Shown here piece by piece: positions 23,132-35,100 of a stretch of DNA of 64,000 bases. How positions within the stretch are numbered: position 1 is the stretch's first letter; every line of letters starts with the position of its first letter. The notes beneath the pieces are model-generated. The model was not told the DNA's origin. It saw only the letters and a program-made list of their open reading frames with translations, and did no database searches. The stretch is from Asterias amurensis (lineage: Eukaryota; Echinodermata; Asteroidea; Forcipulatida; Asteriidae). The stretch lies in contig NC_092662.1 of the NCBI RefSeq assembly GCF_032118995.1, forward strand, positions 15,203,701-15,267,700. The letters are read 5' to 3'. A program made the position numbers and the translations under genes.

Positions 23132-26100
23132 TCACCATGCAATGCCTCAAATCCCATTGAATGTTTTTATTCCTTATAGGCCGAGTCCCGTGCCAGAGAA
23201 CAGGCTGAGCGAGCTGGTCAAGAGCTTGCCAGAGCAGAGGCGGACATGGCAGGATTGCAGAAAGCTCTCGCTGATAGAGAGAAAGAGTTACAGTATGAGA
23301 TACAGCATGGAGACAGAGCCTCACAGACACTAGGTAGGTAGTGAATACAGACTTCCATCACACCGAACTGAGGCTAAACTATGTTTGTTCTCACAAACTC
23401 AGTTTGTTTCTTGCTGATGTCATGGAATAAGAAACCATATCAAATAATAAACTGCAAGGGAAATTAACTGTACATTTAAAATGATTTGGGGGTCGAACAT
23501 TTAAGGTTTGACAAGAGCAGGATTTGAACCAACAACCTGCGGATTAACAAGCCGGCGCTCTACCAACTGAGCTATCTAGCCATGCGTTGGCAGTCTTCCT
23601 GTTTTGGCAATATCTTTGTTCAAGGGGCCATCATAAGCCATACAAATAGTAACTGCCGTAAAGCATTGTAAAGCCAGCCGTCGATTTCACAAAACTCTTC
23701 CTAACTTAAGACTAATCTTAGGACTTAGGACGAGTCCCAACCCTGCACTGTAGCATGCAGACCTTAAGATTAATCCTAAGTTAGGTCAAGTTACTTGTCT
23801 TAACTCTAGATAAGACGAGTCCTAACTCTTTGTGAATTCGACCCCTGCGATCACACCCAAGTTTACAATACAATCTTGGAAGTGGCAGCAAGGGGATCAC
23901 CTTAAGGGGAAGCACATTTTTATTTCAGATATCCAATAATAAATTACAAGGGAAAGAAGGTCGAACAAAGTTAGAGAAAAAGGAGGAACCTAATCGAGCA
24001 AGCTACTTTTCATGGATTTTCAAATTTTATCTGTTTTTCTTCTTAGATTCCAGTTAGGAAAAAGCACTTTAAAAAAATGTGAATGAGTGAGTTCTGCTGA
24101 ACATGAATAATTTTTTTGTCCCTCAGCTGATCAGCGCGATGAGATTGGTGCTTTATATGACACAATGGAAGACCAGAAAGCTGAGATTCTTAAATTACAA
24201 GATGCACTCAATAGACTTCTCAAATCACAAGGAGGTAAGAATTCAAGAAATAAAATCTGTCCGGTTCCTGTAAGTTTTTGACTTCATGTCCAGCTTTAAA
24301 TCTAATGAAGATGACAGATTGACCTTCCAGTGTTGTAGATCATAATTTCATACGAACCTTTCGTAAATCTCAAGAAATAAAGTAAAATAAAAAAAATGAA
24401 TTTGTGAATGATTCTTTGATTTTGTATTAAAGGCAAAAAATAGATAAATTTAGATACATACAATAAAACAAACCTGTGAAAATGTCATTCCTAAAGGTAG
24501 TTGCGTTTTAGAAATATTGGCAGACATTTGTCCACACAGGAAGAATAATCCATAACTGGAATACACATTCTGTTTTTGAATCCCTCTCTCTAAAACCACA
24601 TTTCTTTAAATGGAATTGTTTTTTAAAATGTTATACATTGTCAACAGTTCCAATGCTTCTTACCAAGTAAGTTTTGATGGTAATTATTTTTGGAGTAATT
24701 ACCCCGGTATACCCTCCCTTTGAGAATTTGTTTTCCTCAAATGGTTCTTTTTCAGTTTCAGGTACAAAACCCCCTCTGTACGATGGCGACATAAATCATC
24801 TGTTGGCAGAAATTGAGCGACTCAATCAAGCTCTGCAACAACAAAAGACTTACATGAGAACGAGTCCCGTCGTCCAGTCTAGTACACAACCTTTTACTGA
24901 CCTCCGACCTCCAATGACCCATGGTGACCTCCAAGCCGGGTCAAGACCTGAAGCATATCGGTACAACCCATCGCCAAATCAAGTAAGTGGAAAAAGTTTT
25001 AAATTCGTAAATAAAGAGAGAGTTCTCAAAACTTGAGTAGTGCAAAAGTTTTCTCTTTAAAAGTGCAATTAATCAAAGTAGAGTTTATGTGTTTTGAGGC
25101 ATCAATGTATATTTGGTTTGCAATAACACTATGTTTATCTGCTTTGCTATGTACATTTTGCTCTTTGGGAACTAGGTCTTGACTGCCGCAGAGTAGATTT
25201 CGGAATTCGAGAAACTACTCAGTTCTGAAAAGAACTCATTGCTTATTAGCTGCTACCTTGGCGGAAGTTAGGAAATGGGCCGGGCTGCTACTTTCGCTTA
25301 GTGGATCTACATGTAGGGGACTTCTCAATATTAACATCACTGCTGCGGAGTGATTTCTTAATTGATCTCAATTATTAGCCTGCTCAAGTCATCAGCAGGT
25401 GAGCAAGTAGTGTTTGTCCAAGATTGTAGTATTTAACTTGTGAAAATTGTCTTGTTTAATTTTAGTATCCTTCAACAAACGCCCAGTACCCAATGCCATC
25501 TGGAGTTCAAGCCGCTACACCACATGCAAGATTTCATCCACCGCCATCCACCCAACCCATCGCCCAGCAGCACCCAACCTCGTACCCAGCTGGGGTTCCA
25601 GTAGATCCCAGGTTAACCCAACACCCCCCGGCGATGCTCGAGCCAAGAAACCGTCCTGATTCCCAACCAGCCATTCCAAATCCACAGGGTTTTGGGTCAG
25701 TGCTACCTAGTGCATCACAACAAGCAGGATATCCTGGCACTACACCCCATGGAAATATAAGAGCTGTGCCACAGTATTCCGGACACAACCCGAGTGCTGG
25801 ACATCCGCAAGCGTTCCCACAACCAATGCATTTTGGGAATACAATGCATGCTGGGAATGCTCCTAGTCTGAACGGTCAGTCGGGCCCCATGGGAAATTAT
25901 CCAACCACTTCAACGATGGGTCAAGGAGCTGGGCCTGGCTTCTTGCCAGGAACACTAGGTGAGTTGAACTTAAAGCTCTCTTATTATGTAATAAGTATTA
26001 CTTTATGTTTGTCTTTCTTTGTTGTGGCCTGTCATTGCCAAGCAGATAAGTGCACCAGATTCAAGCTCTGGTGTTTCTCAATAGCAGAGTGTGGCTTGGA

Positions 26101-29100
26101 GTCTTGGTCTCAACACTTGTGTGCTTGAGCAAGACATTTTACCATCACTGCATTGTCCTTGTAGCAAGACATTTAACCATCACTGCATCGTCCTTGTATG
26201 GGATGTAAAAGCCTTAGGTCTCGTGTGTTGTACTGTGATGCATGTAAAAGAACCCAGTGCACTTGTCGTTAAAAGAAGGGGGTTGCCCAAGTGTTCCTGG
26301 TTTGATTGACTCCATGCATATTGCATGAATCATTACATGGTGGTGTGAAAGGAATAGGTCTCATACTTCAAACATAGCTCCTCATTATACCTTGTAGGAA
26401 AATACTGACAGCGCATAATAAGAATAGTTAATTATTATTATTATTGTTCTAATATAGCTCTACCCAATATTCATCTGCTATCACAAACTATTATAGTAAT
26501 CTTAGTTTGTCTGTTATAGGAATGAACGGAAACCCCCAACCCGTCTCAACCACCATGACAAATCCCACCTTAACTTCGGGAGTTGCTCCCCCTGCATCTG
26601 GTCAGTCTGTCATGCCACAAATACCAGTACAGCCACAGATGGGTACTGCACCAGGGGGTGCTACACCTGGACTAGTATTGGGCAGCACTCTACCAACACA
26701 ACCCACCACAAGAAATGTAGCTAGTGGTAAAGGGGATAGCGGTCCCTCTGGTAATGTAACGGCAGAAGCAAGTACAGAGTCAGATACAGATGTTTCAACA
26801 CAGAGAGGAAAGAAAGGCAAAACGATCATTCTCCCGCCAGGGGGGTTATTCTGCAATGTCCCAGAACATCATGATATGGTGAGCATTTTTAACAAACTGA
26901 TACCAAGAAACTTTAAATGTCTGTGGTATGATTGAAGATTGAAGTTGAGCAAACTTTTCTCTATTCACTTTTTTTTACGTTACTGAGGAGGTCGTTGGTT
27001 CAAGTCCCACTCCAGTCAATTATTCTTTTATTCAAACCCAAACCATTTAAGTTTCTCAACCAGTCAGTTTCTCTGGTGGTTTATTACTTGATATTCAAAC
27101 TTTTCTCTGTCAATTTCTTTAAGAAAAGTTTTTTTTTATTTTTATGAATGCTTATCTCTATTCTCATTATTTAGGAAGATGAACTTTTACGTCTTAAGAA
27201 ACTTCTGGATGAATGCAGAAAATCCAAGGTAATGCAATTTGAAAATATAGTAATAATAATAATAATAATTTGGGGGGCTAATCATCCTCACTCGCAGCTA
27301 CGAGCTGAATTGCGAAGGACGCGGCTACAACGTGTTCGAGAAGCAGGCATGCAAGTGCACATTCAGCTGCCAGCCACATCAACCCATTATGACCATGGAG
27401 CACAGCCAAGATCGAAAGTGTTTGATTTCTTCCTGAGGGAGGAAAACCGGATAGTCTGGAAAACCCTCGTGGCACAGCAGAGAACCAACGCACAACTCAA
27501 CTCACATATAGCCCCGACCGGGAATCGAACCGGGTCACCTTGCCAACCGTGCCACCCTAAAAGTTTCTAAAATGAAAACATGGCTTGTAGCTCATTGTAA
27601 AGTACTGTTTTGATAAACTATGCCTAAAAACCCAGATGTCGTTTGCTCAAACTCCCTTTCTCTTTTTAATCTTTAGAAGAGAAAATCCAACACGGCGTCT
27701 GAAAGAGTCAAGTCTACCCTTCAGGTGAGAGGCTTCTTACAGGATTATTGTTTTTTTTTAGTAAATTTTGAAAATTTCTGCACTGAAACTTCAGTAGTAA
27801 TGGCCTTTCCTGACTCGAACAAACAACATTTGTGGCGTGTCGTGGTCAAGCGGATAATGAGGACCAGACTCGAGCTGTGGTGTTTCTGATGGCTAATTTT
27901 CGGTCATGACACTTGTGTCGTTAAGCAAGACAATTTTAAATAACTTCGTCCTTGGGGCGTTTTGGATGTAACGACACAATTCATATTTTATTTATAATTC
28001 TAAAATGGATGATAGTTAAAAGAAATTCAAAAATTTGTAAGGATTTTAGTTATGGACTGTATTCAGTGCTGGACTTTACTGATTTTAGTTCAGTACTGAT
28101 ACTTGTTTTAGTTCTACTGATTTTAGTTCAGTACTGATTTTAAACCAGCCATTTCTCTGCTCTTCTCACCCATTACGTCTTACAGGATGGAAATAAAGAA
28201 CTGGAAGCGTTGGATCTCGCTATCCAGAAGAAGCGCGGCACGTTGAGGGCGCTCCACAAAGCGGACATTGACATCAGACGTCAAAAAGACGAAGCGAGCG
28301 AAGAATTGCAGGAACTCAACTCAAACCTGGACAGACGTACACGCAGGAGGTGAGCAGATATATGGCGATTCTCCTTTGAGAAATCTTCCTTCTGTTAAAA
28401 ACGTCAAGAAGAAAAAATTCTTACACTAATGTTCACTTATTTTGTCTAACATAGACACGCTAGGCAAAAAATACCCCAGTTGTTTGGCGAAAGGGGGCCA
28501 ACACCGGGACTCAAACCCATACTCTGCTGAACAGAAACACCAGAACTTGAGTTCGGTGCCCTTTTGGGTCAGTAGATCGATTTATATATATATATATATA
28601 TATTTTTTAAACATTTGTGAGGACTTTATATTTGGGAACATAAACTATTTGGTTTAAAAATATAAGGTCCAAACACAAGACTTTCACTGTATTGAACGTT
28701 TTATTAAATGTCTTTTAATAGTATTTGAATACTAACAACTGTTCAACTAACAAGATTTTTATAGTTTTCTTACTGTTCCAAAATTCAACCAGTTTTTGTG
28801 GAGATTTGAAATGAAAATTTTGGAAAGACAAAATAAAAAATAAAAACAATTCTGAAAAGAAATCTTGGTCACGACGCAAATAAAGATCTTATTAGTTTAA
28901 AAAAAAAATTGTTGATTTTTTGTATGAAAAAAAAACTTAAATTATTGGCCCCAACCAAAATGAAGGTCGGTCAGACAAGGTCAAACAAATAAAGTTTTTT
29001 CTTCCCTATTTCCTTAATAATCAAGGGATTTCCTTGAGGGTCATCGGCCGATAACTCCTGAAGATGAGGATTATGAGATGCGTGAGGGATCCATGCACCA

Positions 29101-32100
29101 CCAAGACTTCTTAGAGGATGAGATTACATGTCTAGAGAAGACGCTCGTACAACGAAGAGCTGAGCTACGAGTCGCTGATAGACTCCTCCAGGAATGCCAG
29201 GCTGATCTCAAAGATGCCACAGACAAGGTATGTTTCATCAAGGACAAGTTCCAATGAAGAAGTGTCTTGCTTAAGGATACAAGTCACGGCCATGACTAAA
29301 ATCCACACCTTGCACTTCCAAAAATGAGCATTTCTTCTCGACTCTATTCATCATATTATTGGCACAAATTATGCTTTTGGGTAAAACAAAATAAAACACC
29401 TCAATAATTTGTTTCTTATTTATCTTCAGGCAAGATCGACTGTTGAGCAATACGACAAAGCCAACCTAAACCTGAAACAAGCTGAGGAAGATGCTCTTGA
29501 GATTGAGAAGCGCTCCGAGCAGGCAGCCACTAGTCTCGTTCAAGCCCAGCAACATCTTGAAGAGATGAGTAGAGACATTGAGGAGATGGAAGACACAAGG
29601 CGTAACCATAGCGATAAGATGAAGGCAGTTGATGAGGTGTTGACAGAGAAAGATGCTGTGTTTAGAGAACTGGAAGGAAAGATAGAACAAGCAACAAACA
29701 GGTAGAGAGTTTCAGTAGAAGCGTTCCCCCTAAAGGACGGGTCAGAATTCACTCCAAGTGGTCCGGCTGGCTAGTTCAGTGTCAAATTAAAAGTGTAAAA
29801 GCTGCCTGACTAGTGAAATGTCAAGATAACTGGTCCTGCTGGCAAGTCACTGAAAAAGTTAGAGTTTGGAAGTCAGGAGAAGACTTAGTTCTGAAAAGAA
29901 CTGTCCTGCTTGTTAACTTACTACCTGGGCGGAAGGTAGGAAATGGCCGGGACTACTACTTTTGCTTAGTGAGTTCTTAATTTGGTCTCAGTAATTTAAA
30001 AAATAACTTCTACATGCATCTTTTTGAACAAACCTTATTTTTCTTCACAGACTTCAGAAGCTTCAAACGGATCTTCTGCTGACTGAAGAGAAATCAATCA
30101 TACAGCAGGACAATGCCAGAGAACAAGATCAACTCATTTCAGATAAGACGTCACAACTCCTCAGACTACAAGAACAGGTGAAGACACAATGATCTTCATT
30201 ACAGAAACAGGCTAAAATAGTAACATCCTTTTCATCTGGCAACTCACACCTGGTATCTCCATTTTTTTCCTTTTTCTAATGGTGGACTTGATTGGATCAA
30301 GGGCTGCTGATTCCCCAGGCAGATTTACTACTCATCCAATAAGTTTAATGACCCCAAGTATTTGAATGTAAAAACACCCACTCATTGAAAAGGATGTATA
30401 CTTTCCAAATATTTTTTGGCCAAAGTTGGAAATTCTTAAATGGAGCTATCCCATAATGTTGTTTGCTTAATATAAACAACTTTCATAGTAAGTTTAGTGG
30501 TTTGAATATTAGTTTAGTTTAGTTTTAATTCGGGTGGTGTCCCACAAAGGGTTCTGTCCTGCATTGCAGTCCATAGCTCTGCTGTCTGCAGTTGAGTATT
30601 GACACAGTGTCTGTTTTCTTTGTTGTGTTGAAGGTTGACGAGGAGGGCCAAAGACTGAGTGGACTCGACCAAGAGCTGGGTAGGAAACAAGCTGACCTCC
30701 ACATCTTGAGCTCTGACCTTGAATCCAACCAGAAAGAGATGGTCAGTGCGCTGCAAGATGCTGAGAGTACACTGACTGCATTGAAACAAAAAGTCAAGGT
30801 ACATGTAGGTTGATACAAAATAAAAATAGGTTCTAACAATAAAATTTTCACCGACGTGTCATGGCCGACTGGTCAAGTGCACTAGACATAAGGTCTGGCG
30901 TTTCTGGTCAGTAGAGAGAGTGTGGGTTCAAGTCTCAGTTTTGACACTTGTGTCCTTAAGCAAGACATTTAACCATTGTTGCTTCGTCCTTTTGATTCTC
31001 ATAATTTCAAAACTTCAAAAACATGTCTGTATAAATGATGATGAGCGCTTTGAGACACCCGTAGATAAAGCGCTAAAGGAAAACTAGTTATTATTATTAT
31101 TATTACTGAAACTGTGGCCAGAAAATATTCCAAAGACCAACTTTGGCCCGTGATACTCAATGATTTACTAAGTTTCTCAAAATTTGTCATTCTTAAGGAA
31201 ACCAAAGCTTCTCTCGACAACCTGAAGCATCAGAAGCGCGATTTGCAAACATCCATCGAGGAGCAGCGGACCGCCCTCTCTCAGACTCGCCTCTCAACAG
31301 AACAAGAGGAACGCACCTTACAGGAGACGAGAGCGAGTATCGACAAAGGCCGTGCCGATCTTAAACACACCTTGGAGATGCTCCAGCTGGAGAAGACCGA
31401 AGTGGAAGCATTGAAACTTCAACATGAGTCCAAGATGGCGGACTTGGAGAAGACGCAGTTGGCTGCTTTGCAGGTAGTGATTGTTACCTTCAACCCGAAT
31501 ATTACAGGAAAGGGACCAGAACAACAACATCCTTAATATCTGGCGACTCACACCTGTCACCTTAATGTGATTCCTTTTGAACACACCCACTCATTGAAAA
31601 GGATATGTACTTTTGAGTTTTTGTGGCCAAACTCGAACAAAAATTAAAGGAGCTGACCCTGTTTCGATTCACGCCGGGGGCACTACTTAAATTGGGTTTT
31701 CAGTCCCTACGTGACTGTGGGTTTTCCCTGAAATAGTTCTCTGGCGTTTTCCTCCCTCATCTAAGACTGAGTGGTCTTGTGAGATGCTTAGAATTAGAGA
31801 GAGAGAGTCCTGGGCTTCACCACCAGAATAAATGAACAAAAGAAATTATCGAGTCATTAAAAACCGAACCGTTTACTATGTTCTTGATGTATTCACTTGT
31901 ACAACCGTCTCCTTGACTGTCAACAGGACAAGTCTGATTTAGAATCCCTTCAAGTCACCTGCCAAGAGAAGCGAGCAGAGCTCGATCGCATCAGTAAGCA
32001 ACTCACCATGCAGAGATCGGACAAAGAGCGGCTTGTGTTGGAGACTACAGCCATGGAGGCTAGAGCGTCTTCATTACATAAGGAGGAAGAAGCTCTTGAG

Positions 32101-35100
32101 GAACGCTGCAGGCATTGGGATGGGAAAGTTGCAATACTCACAAAGTACTTAGCAATGTCATAATTTCTTTAACCATAAACAACTTAAATTACTCTGATAT
32201 CATAGCAAAATTGTTTTCCCTTAAAGGCAAAGTATACTGTTGGTTTTTGAAACCATTTGATTTGTTAAATTCTATTTAAATGTAGATATATGCAGTTAAA
32301 CTAATCAGTGAAAAGTTCATTTCAAAAGTTGGTAGCGTTTTTGAGATATCACTAAAAATTCAGAGCGATTATTATGTTCCATGCAGGAAGAATAATCCCT
32401 AACAGGAGCACACAATCTAAGGAAACCTTACTGCTGTAACGCTTTTCAGATTAATTTTGTTGGCGCATAAAATAATAATAATAATAACAATTCTTATATA
32501 GCGCATTTCACAATAACTGTATCAATGCGCTTTACATTAGTGCCCTGGTCATAGGGCCAATAACATCCCTTTTAAAGGAACACGTTGCCTTGGATCAGTC
32601 GAGTTGGTCTTTCAAAAGCTTTTGTAACCGTTTGTTATAAAATGTATATGGTTAGAAAGATGATTTAAAAGTAGAATACAATGATCCACACACATTTGCC
32701 TCGAAATTGCGTGGTTTTCCTTTTACTTTGCGAACTACACGGTCGGCCATTTATGGGAGTCAAAAATTTGACTCCCATAAATGGCCGACCGTGTTTGTCG
32801 ACGAGGTAAGAGGAAAACCACGCAATTTCGAGTGATACTTGTGTGGATCATTATATTCTACTTTTAAAACATCTTTCTAACCATATGCATTTTATAACAA
32901 ACGGTTACATACGCTTTTCAAAGACCAACTCGACCGATCCAAGGCAACGTGTTCCTTTAATGTTTCTCAGCTCCCTTGGGAGTATACAACCTGGGCAACA
33001 ACTTGTACCTTTTTATATAACCACATTACTTCAAAGTGAAATGTTTCTTAAAGTGCTTAATATTATCAAAAGCTACTGTAGGCTTCTGTATAACCAAAAT
33101 ACTTATTGCCTTAAACTTTAAAGCCATTGGACCCTTTCGGTTCAGAGAAAGAAAAAAAAAGTTCACAGATTTACAAATAACTTACAGGGTTTACAGAAGG
33201 CAATGGTGAAAGACTTCTCTTGAAATATTATTCCATGAAATGCTTTACTTTTTGAGAACACAGCAAAACAATATAAATTCTCGTTAACGAGAATTACGGA
33301 TTTATTTTAAACACATGTCATGACACGGCGAAACGCGCGGAAACAAGGGTGGGTTTTTCCGTTGTTTTCTCTTGACTCCTATGACCGATTGAGCCTAAAT
33401 TTTCACAGGTTTGTTATTTGATATAAATTTAGAAGTTGTGGTACACAAAGTGTGGGCCTTGGACAACACTGTTTACCGAAAGGGTCCAATAGCTTTAAGA
33501 GTGATTACCAAAAGAAAGTTTCTTGCTGAACCAAGAATTTCATTTCCATTATACAGACAACATTTGGATCTGATTGTCACTCTAAAGGCAGACCAAGTAA
33601 AGATGGAGGACCTTCAGAGAGATTTGACCTCTGAACAAGACAACCTGGACAAGGTCAACAGCAAGAGGGCGCTACTCACAAATCAACTTAATTCTTATAA
33701 ACAGCAGGTCAAAGGTCAGTCATCTTCAGTTGGTCGTAAATTGATTATATTTGATATAAATGTACTCTCTATTTAGACTTCTAAAGATGCTTCCAGATGC
33801 TTCTTTGGGTGGTCTGGTTGGCTGTCGTATCTTTCCTCACCTTCCACCTCTGGACCCCGGTTTGAAACCCACCGAGGCACGATGTGAATTGGGTTTTTCA
33901 GTCCCTATATCTGTCTGCATGGGTTTTCCTGGAATAATTCACTTGGGTTTCCCTCCCGCAACTGAAACTGTCACTTTTTTCCTTGTCTTCTCTCCGTTGG
34001 GTTCTTGGCTAGAACAGTTCACTTTTCTGAGAGTCCTTGGCTTCACTGGAATGGGTGAAATTAAATAGAAATGCTTCTAAAGGCCTGTGTGGATTATATC
34101 CGCTGATGATTAAGACGGGAATCTAACCCATCATAAGTGATTTGAACTACCAGTGTCTGTTCAATCATCTGTGGTTTATTGTTTGTTTTGTTTTCTTGTT
34201 TATTTGTTTCCAGAGACTGGGAAGGAATTAAGATTAGTCCGGGAGGAGCTGCAAGGAACTGAAGATCGTAAACATCATATCCAACAAGTAAGAATCCAAC
34301 ACTAACCATACGTGCCAAACTATTCAGACTTGCATAACCGGAAAGCTCCGTTATAGAATTTTCTAGCTTGGCAAAAAAAACAACTCAGGTGAGCGATAGA
34401 GTGCGATGCGGGGCAAAATTCATTGGATATTTTTTCAATGTACGTTGTCTGCCGATCGTTGAACACAACCATTTTATTACAAAAGAACTTATGTAATACC
34501 GATCCTTAAATCGTAACTCCATGAAAATGGTTGTTGATGAAAAAAGCATTAAAGGCAGAAATATGCGGTGTAGTGAAAAAACTTGTGGGCAACCCAACAT
34601 TTGCCATGTTTTGGTTGACTCGTCCAGTGGGCAAATGTTAAAAAGTTAAGGGAAACCCAATGAGTTTTTGTCATTTATGCTGATCTTATACTGTTGTTTG
34701 TAAGAACACTGGACCAAAACGTCATAAAGTGAAAATGCTTGATAACTCTCCTCCCTTTTGCCAATACTCTTAGGAACTTAAAGAATACGAACATCAGAAG
34801 TCTGAAGCTAGGGCCGATTTATCTCAACTCCGCTCATCCGTCGAGAAAACTAAACAGTCCTTAGCCCTTGCCATAGATGAGCATCGGATCAAGCAAGATG
34901 CATTACACAAGCTGAGGATAGAGGTTGAACAGCGCCACCTAGAGGTAGATGATGGCCAACGTCATGTGGATAGAGTACAGGCAGATGTGGAACAGGAGGA
35001 GAATAGACTTTCAAGGGTAAGGGATAAAAATGGCGTAGTCTTGATTAATTCTCCGGAAGTTTTTTTCTTCTCAAAAAGTTATGGTATTTTTTCGCACATT

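Larger units (their letters stand above)
14370..24234 (+). other. CNTRL: CNTRL exons 9-21: first long coiled coil
   Basis: Exons: 14370..14479, 15053..15241, 15788..15941, 16290..16582, 17419..17598, 17894..18025, 18828..19091, 19231..19338, 19889..20059, 20174..20296, 21849..21998, 23180..23333, 24127..24234. The residues are mostly Glu, Lys, Gln, Arg and Leu in heptads. Human-matching landmarks are ELEDTISGLTDYMQ (exon 12), HPEDVVHRINEMRR...LGKSLGDVEEM (exon 15), ARAEADMAGLQKAL (exon 20) and TMEDQKAEILKLQDAL (exon 21). Confidence 0.93.

Noticed and set aside
23512..23583. A minus-strand tRNA gene with a GTT anticodon
   Set aside because: The D and T arms look right, but the acceptor and anticodon stems do not pair, so a relic or SINE head is more likely.
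27232..27570. A 112-codon ORF as a gene
   Set aside because: It overlaps a SINE-like repeat with an (ATT)n tail and has no known domain.
33760..34068. A 102-codon + strand ORF (LPPLDPGLKPTEAR...)
   Set aside because: It coincides with an S2 SINE; matching words occur in other S2 copies.
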